Shown piece by piece: positions 23,246 to 36,218 of a stretch of 64,000 bases of DNA. Each line of letters opens with the position of its first letter. Within the stretch, counting starts at the first letter, position 1. Under the pieces are notes generated by a model. That model was given only the letters and a program-made list of their open reading frames with translations, ran no database searches and had not been told where the DNA came from. The position numbers and the translations under genes were made by a program. The DNA comes from Paracentrotus lividus (lineage: Eukaryota > Echinodermata > Echinoidea > Camarodonta > Echinidae). The DNA lies in NCBI GenBank assembly GCA_940671915.1, contig CALNVZ010003432.1, positions 11,868,356-11,932,355 on the forward strand. The letters are read 5' to 3'.

Positions 23246-25049
23246 AAGGAAAAATGGGGTTTGTGAACTTACTTTACATAAACTTTTGCATTGACTTTGT
23301 ATACGCAGCAACCTTTTGATTGATTCATTGGTACTGTCAAAACTTGATGAGATTTTGTCTATAGCGTGATCAACAAAACCGTTCCACACACAAATTCGTT
23401 TTTTTTCCCTTACAAACGTTAGTTTGTTCTCTATATTTCATGTTATTTTTTCTTCAGTCGCCACGATCAGTTAACGTGGGCTGATAAGAGTTAGTCGAAA
23501 CCCCCCCCCCAAAAAAAAAAAATCGATAAAACACGCCCATGTTCATCGCTTGTTTTTAAAATTATTTTATACTGGATGCTTCGATGACGAGTACGCATGT
23601 ATTGACAAGAAACAAAAGTATGATGCGTTTATTTTGTTATATTACCTTTTTTCTTCTCAAAGTAACCTCAACATATAAAAAAAAGTTTTATTCTTGAGAT
23701 TTACCAAACTTATACCAAGATTTACAGTGGCTGGCGTTATTTATACAAGCACTCTGTTCTCTTGTTCTTGTCCCCTTCCTTTTCTTTTTCTTCTTTTTCA
23801 CCATTGTCATCGTTATTTTGTAAGTATGACTGCCTTTTACTCTGATAATTTCCAGGATTAATGATCATTGTAGACATTTACCGCTAACGGTTTTGTTTTT
23901 GTTTCTGTTTTTTTTTTTGTACTAAATGTCATACCTGCAGTTTGGTGGCGATTGCGTTATGTTTTCTTTAACCCATGGTTAGACTACACATCTAAACGAA
24001 AAAGAGCCATCATTCTACATGACATGTATCAGTATACGGATAACGCTTATTATGTTAAGAATCTATTCATGCCGCTTTGTGTTTTCTTCGTAGTTTGAAG
24101 AATGTTCATGATGTGCAAATTTCTCACGGATGCCTTACAAACACCGCGCAGCGTTAAGCGGAGGCTAAAGTATGTCTGACTGCCCCACGACCTCGACTGG
24201 CGAGGGAGCCACCAGAAACAAAGCAAATAGTTCACAATCATTCTCAGCTCCAAAACAGAGCAGCTCCTCCTAAATCCCTCAGCAGCCTATAACAAATTAT
24301 TTCCATAGGTTAACCGAAAAGATAAGGAGGGGCATTTAGGATGGACTCTTTTCGATACATGATAATTGTCAGCCTTCAAAAGACGCCAAATTTGCCTAGA
24401 TAAAAGGCCAAGAATGAGGAACGCGATGTAAGGAGAGTATTTGTCATTCTCGCTTTCAATGCGCGATAAATCCGGCGGGTGATGGCTTCGCAATCGTCTC
24501 ATTTCTATACTCATAAATGTGCAGATGTGTGACATGAACAGTCTTAGGTTGCACCACAGACAACACATAAATAAGCGGTGAACACAAGATTGACCACCTG
24601 CTTTAAAGCGGACTGTTAAGTGGGCAACTAGGCTGTCAATGACGATTTAAGGTAGTGGAGACAGTTCTCTTTCTTTCTATTTCCCGACTGATATAGCATA
24701 TCAGCAGCAGCTCTTGGGAAGCCAACCAAGGTACACATCTAGCCTTAGGAACGAAATAAACAAGACCAATACGTCTCGCAGATCTGTATGCGATCCAGAT
24801 GTTTACAAACTGTATGTAAGTCGAAAGCAGGATTGTATACTCTTTGGACAAAGTCAGATCGACCAATGTATCGTCGGTAGGCTACAGGCCAGTACTCAAG
24901 CCTCGCTCTTGTGCATGCCTGTTGTCCCAACAATAGACACGTACAGTAATAAACTGAAAGACGACCCAAAAGAGAGTCCTATACGTAGCAAAACGCGGGA
25001 GATATCAGTATTTATAATTAAATATACCAACTGACATTATTGCTTAAAT

Positions 25050-28000
25050 GATGTCACTTATCTGTTATTTCCATATTACAATAATACAATTAAAAATAAT
25101 CTCCTCTGTAAATATATAGTACGATCACTTTATCTATAGGAACACTTTCCGTTCTGTTCATGAACATGATCAACAACTCGAGGCATAGTGTGTTAATTAT
25201 ATTTTTTAATCATTATTCATACATCATGACTACTTTTTATGATATTATTGAAAGTTGATTGGATTATTATATGTGATGCGAGTATCTTGTCATTGGATTT
25301 TATCATGATTATAGATTAATCATTTACTTATTTAAAGTTATTTAAGAAGATACTCCAACGGGACTAATATAACAAACATTTATTGATTAACTAGTACAAA
25401 AAATTCATGTAAATGTATAGCTGGCGGCTATGATGCTGTCTCAAAAAATCCTCATTCCCTCATTATATCAAGAGAACCGACCCTCTTAATACAGATGAAA
25501 TGAAGTAAAGTCGATGACAAGCCGTAGTAGTGTTGCAGAAGAGTGAGCACGATGATCTTGTAGTTTTCAAAAGAGCACTACATTTTCGGAAGAACAGCCT
25601 GCCCTATCGAATTAGTAATTTTGCTATGTTGCCGATTCTCGACAAGAGTGAATTAAATGATAGTACATGTTTTGCTTTGTGAACAGCCAAGAAAGAATAA
25701 AAATTTCATCATCTCCTATGCTGTGAAGATCCCTTTGTCCTTCCGTAGATGCGTCCGATTTCTTGATTATAAACATTATTAGAGCATTTGAATACACTAT
25801 TGAATATGTCTAATATTATAAGCAGTGCGAAGTTTTTCAATTATACTTATCACAATCAGTTATAATCAAATTACGGATGAGAATTAATCGGTCCCAAAAA
25901 TACGCAAATTTATATAACGCGTATTACCTTTATATATGATCTGATGCATTATAAAATATACAGTAAAATGATTTACAGAACAACAATTCTAATAAACATA
26001 TGTGACATGTAGCCTTTACTAAAATTTGTACAAGATCAAAAAGCCAATATATTCACAATCAAACATCACACATTCAGTAAATTCATATGTAGAGTCTGTC
26101 TGTGAATGAAAAAAAAAGAAAAAGACACAAAATCTCACTTTTAGTCAGATATCACTTGCTTTTAATATCATTACGCATGCATATACTTACATCAGCGTCA
26201 AGACGCAACAGATGATACATTTATTGTAGCATAGGTTTCAAGTAGGCAAAAATATATTTATACTGTATAACGGCAAATATATTACATTAATTTTTCAAAG
26301 ATAATATCAACAAATATGCAAATCTTATTTAATTTATTCCCAATAGTGGGTACTTATAAACCCAATCACATCAAAGTGACCCACACACATTTAAGTATAT
26401 TACTTGGATATTTCACACTAAACTTGGCAGGATTCAACAAATAACACTGAAATTTCACATTGTTTTGTTTGATACATACAATTCACACAGACACAACAGA
26501 AAAAAATGTAACATCGTTAAAACACAAAAATTATAAAATCCATAAATAGAATTAAAAATACATTAATATACATCATTTAAATTCACTATAGCGGAATCTT
26601 ATGACTTGTGTTCAAATAAATTCCTCCACGTTTAATATAATTCTTTATTTACAAGATTACCAAAAGAAATAAAATAATAATATAAAATAATCACTATGAA
26701 TAAAGGTTATATTTTTACACCAAGACGAAACGCTCTTATAATGCCCTGTAATCTACCAATCGTCACAATATCATTTAATCTAGACATACCCTACAAACCC
26801 TGAGGCACAATAAGATGAATTCTGTACCCAAAGAACATGTATTTTCTTCCAAACCAATGCAAGATAAAATAAAAATAAGAAAGTAAGAAGGGGAATGAGA
26901 AGAGAAAAGAGAGAAGACAGAGAGGAATAGGGAAATAGAAAGCGAGAGGGAGGTGTAGTGACGGGGATCCGTGAACAGGATATAGATGAAAATGAAGCAG
27001 GATTAAGTTGAGAGATAAGAGAGAGAGAGAGAGAGAGGAGAGAAAAGAAATGTTCTTACATGAATTAATGTTGATTAGAAAAAGAAGAAAAAAAGAGACA
27101 AATGAGAAAATTGAAAGAGTTGATGTAAAAAACAATGAACAAAAATCTGTAAGTAGGATAATAAAGGAGAAACTTTTGAAATAAATTACAAAGAATAACA
27201 ATTCATTCACATCATAGACCCTTAGCTGAACCCTAAACGATTGGTACTCCAGACATTGTTACAGTAACCATAAATATATATCTCCTCTTATCCAGTTGTT
27301 CTTTTCTATAGAACTGCACACAAAATAGATGCAGAAATGGAAATCAGTATTAGAAATCAGAGATCTTGTTCACCAAGAAAGAACCATTCGCTGGTTATAA
27401 TTCCCAATATAGTTCTGGAAAGAACCTAGCCCTCCTGCTATAAATGCATATAAAAATCATCGTTTGCAAAGTTTCCATTTGTCGTCACAGTTCTCATAAT
27501 ACAGGCAACTGTCTGGAAATGGGACCACTTCAAAACTGTAATTCAACTGAAGGGATTCTCCCCTTTTTCTTTTTCTTTTTTTTTCTTCTCCTTTTTCACC
27601 TATTTCTTTTGAATAAAAGACATTGTCGTTTAACATTCATGTCATAAAGAAGTCACCTTTTGAATAACTCAAAATAGTTGTTTCAATATTTCATTTCTTA
27701 TTACAATTAAAATATAGACATCCCTGTGCAAGACAGGATTGGCAATCTCAAACTGTTCAACGTTAAAGTGCATATTTTATAAAAACAAATCTTGACCTAT
27801 CGAACGATCATCAAGTGTTTATCTTGATCTAAAATTGTAACAGACTGAATGATAGACGTGATACCATGCAATGAAACTTGACTCAAGAATAAGTGATATA
27901 ATACATTCCCTCCGTAAGAAATAAATAAAAAGAAATCCTGTATTTTTTGTCCAAATGGAGGGTCGTTAGGGAATGCCTTGATTTTTTTTTATAGTCATGT

Positions 28001-30069
28001 TTCCTAATTAATGAAGCATTGAGATGCGATCCTAATAATGTTGCTGATTTACTTTGTTTTTTGCCAGTTTTTCTTTCTTTTTTGTGATGTTGGAAAGAGA
28101 AGCACAAAAAACTTCCATGATATCATCTAATCGTTGTTCTTCATTATTCGCGAATGAATAGACAAACACATTAGCAGTGGAAAGGTTTCACGGTGCACCA
28201 AGTATCTTTCTTGAGGTTATGAGTCGGTCCTGAAAGGATGTCACGCTTCACGTTTCGGTGAGCTGTTCTCATCGTCTTTCAGAAAAACTGCTCACTGACA
28301 CGTAAAGAAGTGAGTAGGTCATTTCAGAACCAATTCATAACCTCAGAAAGAATTACTTGGTGCACTGAGAACCTTTCCACTGCTAATCATTTTTTACCAC
28401 CAGCTGAAACCGTTCAAGAATAAAGACAAACAATACTCTAAATATATTTGCAAGAGTGACATTAAGAACTGCTCTTGCTTTTTAGTCCAACCGATGCAGT
28501 GATGATTTAGGACCAAAGTGCAATCCATGGATCTCATTCTGTTCTTCATCTCCATACTTAAGAAAGGAAAAGTCCTCACGATATGGTGTGCAGAGAGCAT
28601 TTACCATGGTAATGAAACTGAATGACCATTTATAAGATGAGAATCTTTCCTTCTGTATGAATAAAAAAAAAAAAAAAATCACTTATCATGTTTTTTTATA
28701 TAGTAGTTTATAACTTTCTGGTTGAAAATTTCGAGATACATACAAGACTCATATTACATAGTATGACATGGAATTGACCTACTAAGCACCCGCTGGGCTT
28801 GAAATAGATACAATTACGCTCACATGGGGGTACATTAATTACTGAATTGGAGCACTTGCTGTATATCACAATTGACATCAAATTCAGATTACAAATTAAC
28901 ACTCAACTGGTTACATGCCTTGTAAAAATGATCTATGATCAATACTTATAAGATTGAATCACATTGCTCTACCCACTCCCCCCCCCCTTCTCCTGGTAAC
29001 GTCTGTACTTTCATTTGTAGAACAATGAAAACAAGGTCAAAAATCACAAGTTCTGAAGAAATCCTGAAGCAATTTTTCTGGTATTGTAATACAATGTGAA
29101 ATATTGATGTGAATGAGGCGGAGTTCATCTTTCAATATCTCTTACTTACCAAAAGGATAGACAAAAACATTGTGTTGATTTCATGATTGATAACCATAGT
29201 TTGAATCGCAATCATATCAAGAATGCTTTCCGGGGGATGAAAATCAAACATTTCAATTTAAAGAAATACATAGTACAACTGTGTGTAGGTGCATGAGTAG
29301 AAGATTGAACATGATTATGATAATGAGAAAATGAGTTCACATAACTCAATAGGAAAGGGGGAAAGAGGTGAGTGTGGACGAGACTGATTTTCAAGTACTG
29401 GCCAGGGCTACTGTCTGTAACTATACCTATCTGGGTTTTCCGGTGATCATTAAAAATCATGTTGGGGCATTTTTAATATAAATGTTAGGTTCGGAACGAA
29501 GAGCCGCTCGCACCCCTGAATCCACGCCCAATTAAAGCTATAATTTTAGTAAAGGGGCAATATGATACAGCTGGATATTAGTGCTCGAACGGTTAATGAG
29601 TGTTCGGAAATACTGTATATGTCTAAATATATCAAAGTGAGACAGGTGTACTCGGTCACTCTTATTTGCCTAATGATCCCTTCACATCGTCGGAATATGA
29701 AAGAACAATTATCACTGGAAAGAGGGTTCTAAATTCGTGTCTGAAAAGATCTTATTATAACGGGATAAAATTATCTTAAATTTTGTCGATCGTGCTTCTA
29801 TGCAGTTATAATGGCGGTGTCAGGTGTACCTCCGGCATTGATTGGCCCTTATCATACTCACTGCCCAATCTATGTACCCTTGTCTATCGAGGGGACTATA
29901 TTCTTTGGATTTATTTTTTTTCTTTCTCATTGTATAGTCTGTGTCCCTAGCCTTCACGTACTTTGCAATAGACCAGTTTAACATATTCAAATTTTATGCA
30001 TACTTTTTTTTTTCTGGCGACATAGTAACAAGGTATTCAAACAACCTGTAATAATAGAATAAAATACAA
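25050..30069. other. AT-rich non-coding DNA
   Basis: About 5 kb with no supported gene. Contents: a purine-rich tract at about 26,880-27,050 (source of the 139-codon minus-strand frame at 26,791-27,210), the hairpin at 28,171-28,386, homopolymers (28,664-28,678; 28,979-28,987), and otherwise unremarkable sequence. Confidence 0.5.
28171..28386. mobile_element. Foldback hairpin, TTAGCAGTGGAAAGG ends
   Basis: TTAGCAGTGGAAAGGTT and its complement are the tips, followed by paired gtgcaccaagta and gaggttatgag segments with mismatches. Arms are about 85 bp. It is likely an old MITE; a long hairpin transcript is possible, but no evidence shows one. Confidence 0.7.
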
Positions 30070-30180
30070 TACATGGAATCCAGTTTGCATACATTATTTG
30101 TTGCTATGTCGGGCAAGCCTCTGGCAAGCTTTCAGGTATGCATACAATTTGAATATGTTAGTAAAATGGTCAATTCCCTT
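30070..30180. repeat. Dispersed repeat shared with 89-220
   Basis: Same orientation and landmarks as the first copy: tccagtttgcatacatta, then ttgctatgtcgggcaag. Confidence 0.6.
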
Positions 30181-30232
30181 CCGTGGCCCACTCTTGTTGC
30201 ATAAAACTGAGTAGTAATGTTAAGGGACCGAA

Positions 30233-30845
30233 CACTGTTATAGAACGCTGTTTAAAAATTTCGTTGTTTAAAAAAAATGGTTTAAAAGTTAAACATTCTT
30301 GTTTAATATACATTGTTGCTTAAAACCGGAAAAACGAGGTTGTATAGCCTTAAACAAGACCTGTTTAGAGATTAGAGTTTAGATATTAAATAGGTTTTGT
30401 TTAAATAGGCCGAGGCAAATGTCACGTGGTAGTCATGAGCTAATGGCATCACTCGTTACATGCAAGGTAAATCGGCGCAACATTTCAATTATGGCGAAGG
30501 ACTTATGCCTCACACATTTAATAAGTGTATACAGATGTGTTGGCTCAGTGGATAGAGTGTCTGCCTTATAATCGAATGGTCGTGAGTTCGTATACCCGGC
30601 CGCGTTAACTAAAATAAAAATTGGATCGTTTTTATTTTTGGAGCGGAGCGTTAACAATGTTACTGTTGATATTTTAAACAACCATTCAACAAGGTTAAAC
30701 AGGTTGTTTAAACTTTTAAACAACAAGAGTGTTAAAGTTTTAAACAACTACAGGTTGTTTAATTTTTAAACAACGCTGCGATTCACCGGTTAACACGCAG
30801 TTGTTTAAGATTTTAAACAACTTGTTTAAGTTTTTTCTAACAGTG
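30233..30845 (+). mobile_element. TTTAAACA-array element with tRNA-like core, copy 3 (most complete right end)
   Basis: It begins CACTGTTATAGAACGC and ends TTTTCTAACAGTG before TA (30,846-30,847); the left flank has AA instead of TA. It carries a tRNA-like core at 30,538-30,602, followed by arrays of GTTTAAAC and TTTTAAACAAC motifs. Confidence 0.8.
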
Positions 30846-30984
30846 TAGAGCCGAGGGCACACCTTTTACGCCATTCTCCAGTTGAAAAATAAGGGGTCGG
30901 CCAGTGACCCCTTATCTAATCCGAAAATTAAATGACCCTTATAAAAGTGACATTTTATCCTATACATGTTTAACCCCAGTCAAT

Positions 30985-30985
30985 T

Positions 30986-31017
<32 letters not shown>

Positions 31018-31350
31018 ATGGTTTATTGATAAAAAATAAAACATCATTGCGGCAAAGCCGAATTGTGATGCATTTACAAATTATAAATTGACATAATTGT
31101 ACATTGATAGTTCAGATAATTTGAATAAATAAAATACACGTAATACATTGTATAATAATTTGTAGCTTAACAGGATTCAGAAATTATTTGATTACATGAT
31201 AAATTTGATTCTAGCTTTATATGTAATATTACGAAGAGTTATAAGTACAAACAGATCGAATTGTGATGTGTGTACAATTTCACAATTAACTAAATAAATT
31301 TAATTATATTCATATTATTTATGAAGCTATTATGATTGAATTTACGAATC
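30985..31350 (-). mobile_element. 3' end of a non-LTR retrotransposon (CR1/L2-like), minus strand, 5'-truncated
   Basis: On the minus strand the sequence runs through aattcggctttgccgcaatg and tttatcaataaaccattta into an ATCT tetranucleotide tail (30,985-31,015). This microsatellite-tailed 3' end is typical of CR1-clade elements. No coding remnant was found, and the 5' limit is uncertain. Confidence 0.55.
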
Positions 31351-31353
31351 CAT

Positions 31354-31551
31354 GACATTTGCTCCCGCGACAATTGCTCCGCTATAAATTCCATACACTA
31401 ATCGAATGACTAACTTCAACCAGGGACTTTACACTATACCCTACCCTAAACCTAACCCTAAACCTAATATAAATCCCTATTACAACACTAACCCTAACCC
31501 TATATCTTAGACGAAATAAAGCCCGGAGCAATTGTCGCAGGAGCAAATGTC
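31354..31551. mobile_element. MITE with CCCTAA-rich core
   Basis: GACATTTGCTCCCGCGACAA and its complement, with TTGCTCC continuing, form 27-bp ends of a 198-bp element. The core (31,438-31,500) contains several ccctaaacctaaccc motifs resembling telomeric repeats. Confidence 0.8.
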
Positions 31552-33620
31552 GAGTCACCATTATGATTATATGCAAAGCTATCAGAAATATCGAACTTTT
31601 TAGAAATTTAAATGTTGTGTAAAACAGATTTTTTTTTTTATACAGAAATATATTCTTGGCAATTAACGTTAATAGCCCCTCATAAAAAACAAATTTACAA
31701 TATCTTGACTGCATTATTCCAGTATTTTGCCAAAAAGCAATTCATAATTATGAAAAACCGTTTTAAAATTTAGTGTTTCTATATTATTCTGCAAAGCTAT
31801 TAGAACTAAAATATAAAACTGTCAAAATAACAGCAACCTATTTCGAACTTAAGATATTTTATGAAATAGGAAATTGAGACAATTATGGAAATAAATATTA
31901 ACCACTCATTAGAAACAACTTTTGTCTTTACTAAATCATACTCATTACAAGTATAGAAATTGTAATCATCATAATTATTGAAAACTATTAAAAAAATTAG
32001 TATTATTATAATTTTACAAACTAGGTGAGATTGATAAAGAACACCCCCCCCCCCCCCTTCTCCCGGAAAATATATACTATTAATTAATTTTACACAAATT
32101 ACATCTTAAATAAATAATCATTATATTAAAGTTTTGCAAGTAATCTGAGGTTAGCTTTGAATATTCTGTTGTCTTGGTTTGTATATTAAGATTTTCTATT
32201 CATAAATCAATAGCAATTCCGGATGAACAAACATTATCCAATGTACGATTAACGAACCTTATTTTATCTTTGTAACAATGAAGCTTGTTTCATTTTCAAA
32301 TTTGCGAAGTCTAAATCATTTTCAGATTAACGAACGCTATATAATTTTCGGGGAATCGAAAAACGAACCTTGGTTTATTTTCAGAAGAATTAACAGCCCT
32401 GATTAAGTTACTTCGTTGCTATAGCGATTTGATATTTGGTTGAAATTGATAGATTTGTAGTAGGTTATTCTGCTGAAATAGTCTCATACAATGCATAAAT
32501 ATGTGATAAATTATGTGCTGGACATTCCTGTCATGAATTCTGGTGAAATTGAAGTGTTTTTGTCAGAGAAGAACGTAATATCGGTCAAACTCAGCGATAG
32601 GCTCACTATACCTCCGGACTGGGCGATAAAACACACCGCGCTTCCGTTGTGTATATTCCGGGTGAAAGTCTTTTTGTATTTACTTGTGGGCGGATAGTTG
32701 AAGTAAAATGAACGATGCCCACATCAATCGAGACGATTCTTCTTTGTTCCTTTTTTTTTATACATATATATTTCATTCATTCCTGGATAGTAAAGGTTTT
32801 CCCCGGTCAATTTCATCATTTTCTCACTCGATTTCATTTATGTGCACTCAAATTCATGTAGCTACCGCTTTCGTGCTGGTTGGGTCATACAACTTTTCAA
32901 TTCGAGCAATTCAATTTATTTACGTGTACGCAAATGTTCGTTAGGTGCACTCGCTTTCAATTTACCGGCACCGTCAGATTTTCGTTCGATGCAAACGAAT
33001 TCACCAGTATGTTCATTCAATTTTCAATTTCGTGCATCAATTTCCCGATTTGTTCATTCAATTTAACACGAGACGGCAGAGGGCTTGTTTTGCGGCAAAA
33101 AAAAAATCACTAATACGAATCCTATTTTCTTTGTGCACTCAATAATTGATTAACCTTTTTGATTTTCAGGAATGTGACCATAGATTGTGGATTTACATAG
33201 TCTCCCATTTTGTAATCTTATTATAAATTATTATACCGTCGTTTAAATCCATGTTTCCAGCGCTCATCCCTTCCACAAACCCTCTCTTGTTCTTTCTTCT
33301 TTCCCTCGTAAAACAATTACTAGTATTGGATTTTTTTCTTTAATTTAACACAATAACGGGCACTCAAAACTAAATAATTTATGCCTCAATCATATTCATG
33401 CAGCGTATATTATACATACGAATTCCTCACATGAAATCGTTAGACAAGACAGTGTTTGTTATTGTCTTGATGTGCAAGTATTTTGTATAATATGCAATAC
33501 ACTGTAATACGACAGTTCATTACAAAAACAATGGTCATTTGGCACCAAATAACAACCAAATGGATTTTTTAAAACGCTGTGTCGAATACAGACCAAGAAG
33601 AAAACTGTCAAACAAATACG
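31552..33620. other. Non-coding DNA with degenerate short repeats
   Basis: A C run lies at 32,043-32,057. ACGAAC-containing segments repeat roughly every 65-75 bp at 32,240-32,390. GTGCACTC and TTCATTCAATTT motifs recur at about 32,780-33,150. No gene is supported. Confidence 0.45.
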
Positions 33621-33624
33621 ACCA

Positions 33625-33776
33625 TTATGGTGGTACTTTACTTGCAACGAGACGTATTTGACACTAGTTAAGGACGGGTTTGAGACGGATTTGAGATTTG
33701 AGTCGTGAAGACGTCTCAAAAACATCTCCGATACTTTTTTTCCGTCGCGGAGACATCTCTGAGACAGCTGACAAAG
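33625..33776. mobile_element. GAGACG-family fragment
   Basis: Starts atggtggtactttacttgc and continues with gagacgtatttgacacta and gtcgcggagacatctctg motifs. The right terminus is absent, and the next base pair is the TA flank of the TTTAAACA element. Confidence 0.6.
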
Positions 33777-33778
33777 TA

Positions 33779-34384
33779 CACTGTTAGAAACAAAATAAAC
33801 AAATTATTTAAAACCTGAAACAACTGCGTGTTAACCGGTGAATCGCATAGCGTTGTTTAAATATTAAACAACCTGTAGTTGTTTAAAAATTTAACACTCT
33901 TGTAGTTTAAAAGTTTAAACAACCTGTTGTTTAATGGTTGTTTAAAATATCAACAGTATACGCTTTTCTCCAAAAATAAAAACGCTCCAACTTTTGGTTA
34001 ACGCGGCCTGCCGGGTATCGAACTCACGAACATTCGATGTATAAGGCAGACGCTCTATCCACTGAGCCAACACACCTGTGCGTACACTAATTTAATGTTT
34101 GAGGAATAAGTCGTTCGCCATGATTGAAATGTTGCGCCGATTGACCTTGCATGTAACGGGTGATGCCATTAGCTCATGACTATCACGTGACATTTGCCTC
34201 GGCCAGTTTAAACAAAACCTGTTTAATACAGTGTAATATGTCTCTAGACAGGTCTTGTTTAAAGCTATAAAACCTCGCTTTTCCGGTTTTAAACAACAAT
34301 GTTTAAATGTTAAACAAGAATGTTTAACTTTTAAACCAACATTTTTTTTAAACAACAAACTTTTTAAACCGCGTTCTAACAGTG
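33779..34384 (-). mobile_element. TTTAAACA-array element with tRNA-like core, copy 4
   Basis: CACTGTTAGAAAC after TA (33,777-33,778) and GTTCTAACAGTG before TA (34,385-34,386). The core at 34,010-34,072 (minus) has D-arm GCTC...GAGC and box B GTTCGATAC. This is the cleanest example of the terminal design. Confidence 0.85.
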
Positions 34385-34386
34385 TA

Positions 34387-35440
34387 GTTAAATATCCAAA
34401 GCGTCATCTCTCCCATTACTGATTTATCTCTTTAATTCTTTTGTTATATGATAAGCCGAATGCTCCCACAAAGTACGCGTATAAATAGAGCATGATATAA
34501 TATTCGTTCCTTTGGATTTTCAAAGGCTTCTTCAATCCTCTTATCTAAATTTACTTTCTAAAAAAAAAAAAGTAGGTTACATGATTAAAAAATGTCTCTT
34601 CGAAGGGAAATCAGGTGGTATCTCAGATCATTAACTGGAATTGAAACTTTGTAGGTAAAAAAACTCGCACTTGCAAGGTTTTCCACCATTGTTTAATGAT
34701 CACGGTAATTACGCATGCAATCAAGGCATGGGGATTATTCCAGAAGTATTTCATTCCAGAAGGGAATAAATCCACTTTTGATGTTTACGCATATTAGTTT
34801 CTTATCGACCATTTACTTTACTCACAATAACTGTGTTTAGGTAAATATGACACTGTTATATTACCGAATTAGCACAAAAACCTGTTTAAATAATAATTAG
34901 AAAAGCTTAACAACAATAATAATAATAATAATAATAATTATAATATGGAATATTAGGTCTAGAGCATTTAGTCCCTTTAGAAGTGAAAATAAACATTTAG
35001 ATTTTTAAGGAAAATTTGTTCCACTAATGATACCTTGTTTGTTTGTTTGTTTGTTTGTTTGTTGTTTTTATAGATATTTCTGCCTAAAAAGAAACTATAA
35101 CAAACCTTACTTTTGAATCATAAACAAATTATTAATAATGTTGTAATTGTACATTAAAATTTGATGAATTCGTAAACGCAGTGGTATGAATTATTATTTT
35201 TTTTTATTTAGTTGGGTTTTTTTTTCAGAATGAAGAACATAATTACTTTTGGCTAAACTAGCAATTTTTGTAAAAATGGAATCATTCCCTTTTGGAATAA
35301 ATATTGCCCGTTTTTAGAGTTTTTGGTTCCGGAGAATATGTAAAAGACTTTGTCTTTTACATGGATTTTTTTTTTTTTTTTTCTTCGTCTTCTTTTTTTT
35401 TTTTATAAAGGAATAGATCTATATCAAGTGACATATAGTG
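34387..35440. other. AT-rich non-coding DNA with simple repeats
   Basis: (AAT)n at 34,914-34,937, (GTTT)n at 35,037-35,062 and T runs at 35,366-35,405. No gene is supported. Confidence 0.5.
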
Positions 35441-35449
35441 TAAAAAAAT

Positions 35450-36150
35450 AAATGGAGAGTTGTCCATAAAATCAGCGGTTTTGAAACAATTCAGGATCCC
35501 TTTTGAATGGTTTATTGAATGGTTTATTAAAAAATACTGAAAATGGCAGCCCGACGGCTGAATTACATTCAGTTTACAAAGTAAATATAATCGTCACACA
35601 AAGATATAACATTCGAAGAGATTAAGTAAACAATAATTTGATTTACAAGAACATAAACAAAATACGAAAAAATTTTATTTCCGCATTATTCATAACTATG
35701 AGAGAAACATTTCATGTTACATAGTGCGAAACCTGCTAGTTACAATTTAGGACGTAACTATTATTGTTCAAATTCATTAATTTTTTACAAGGAGGACATA
35801 TTCAAAACGATGTTGGAAAGTAAGGACATTGAGTAAAGTCGAAGTTGTTTTGGAAACCGTTACATAGATAAATATGATATAGTTAGAATATTTGGATAAT
35901 TGCACAAATTTACTTGCAAAGAATTCTTGGAACTGGTAATAGAAAATAGAAAATTGAATGTTCTTGTGGATCCCCAAAGAGAGTATAATTAGATTTTTTA
36001 AACGGCCGTAACTCTTTAATTTTGCTACCGATTTTGATAAAACTATTTTCCCCTCTGAAATTGCTCCTCTTATTCTAATATTTCATACAAGATTGTTGCT
36101 CTCCTTTCGTCGGGTTGCTCTTAAATGGAAATAGGTGAATTGTGGTCACT
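35450..36150. mobile_element. Diverged copy of the 61-kb foldback, split by a non-LTR 3' end
   Basis: aatggagagttgtccataaa at 35,450 and taactctttaattttgctac with attgctcctcttatt at 36,008-36,075 match 61,448-61,600. Between them, from about 35,504, minus-strand sequence with aataaaccattcaataaac resembles the tail of the element at 30,985. Confidence 0.5.
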
Positions 36151-36174
36151 TGGTGAGATTTATTATGGAGTCTG

Positions 36175-36177
<3 letters not shown>

Positions 36178-36214
<37 letters not shown>
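36178..36214 (+). repeat. Poly(A) tract
   Basis: 37 consecutive A. It may be a retroposed tail or simple slippage; no attached retrocopy is recognised. Confidence 0.9.

Positions 36215-36218
<4 letters not shown>

Larger units (their letters stand above)
12950..25020. repeat. Giant inverted repeat, about 6 kb arms around an N gap
   Basis: Left arm 12,950-18,864 and right arm about 18,947-25,020 are reverse complements in order. Landmarks pair throughout: 18,830 with 18,970; 17,100 with 20,690; 16,081 with 21,712; 14,960 with 22,845; 14,576-14,740 with 23,080-23,245; 13,310-13,440 with 24,440-24,570. The asymmetric centre holds 25 N and a C run. Identity is high near the centre and drops to indel-rich, barely alignable sequence by 24,700-25,000. 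It is probably a fold-back artefact. Confidence 0.85.

Noticed and set aside
26791-27210. 139-codon minus-strand frame, Leu/Ser/Phe-rich with apparent hydrophobic segments
   Set aside because: It arises from the purine-rich low-complexity tract. The hydrophobicity is compositional, and no start context or homology is recognised.
31438-31508. Interstitial telomere
   Set aside because: The CCCTAA motifs are few, degenerate and confined to the core of a small MITE, so it is not a chromosome-end relic.
1921-34072. True tRNA genes at the tRNA-like cores
   Set aside because: The anticodon stem does not pair and no acceptor stem is present in any of the four copies. They sit inside repeated elements.
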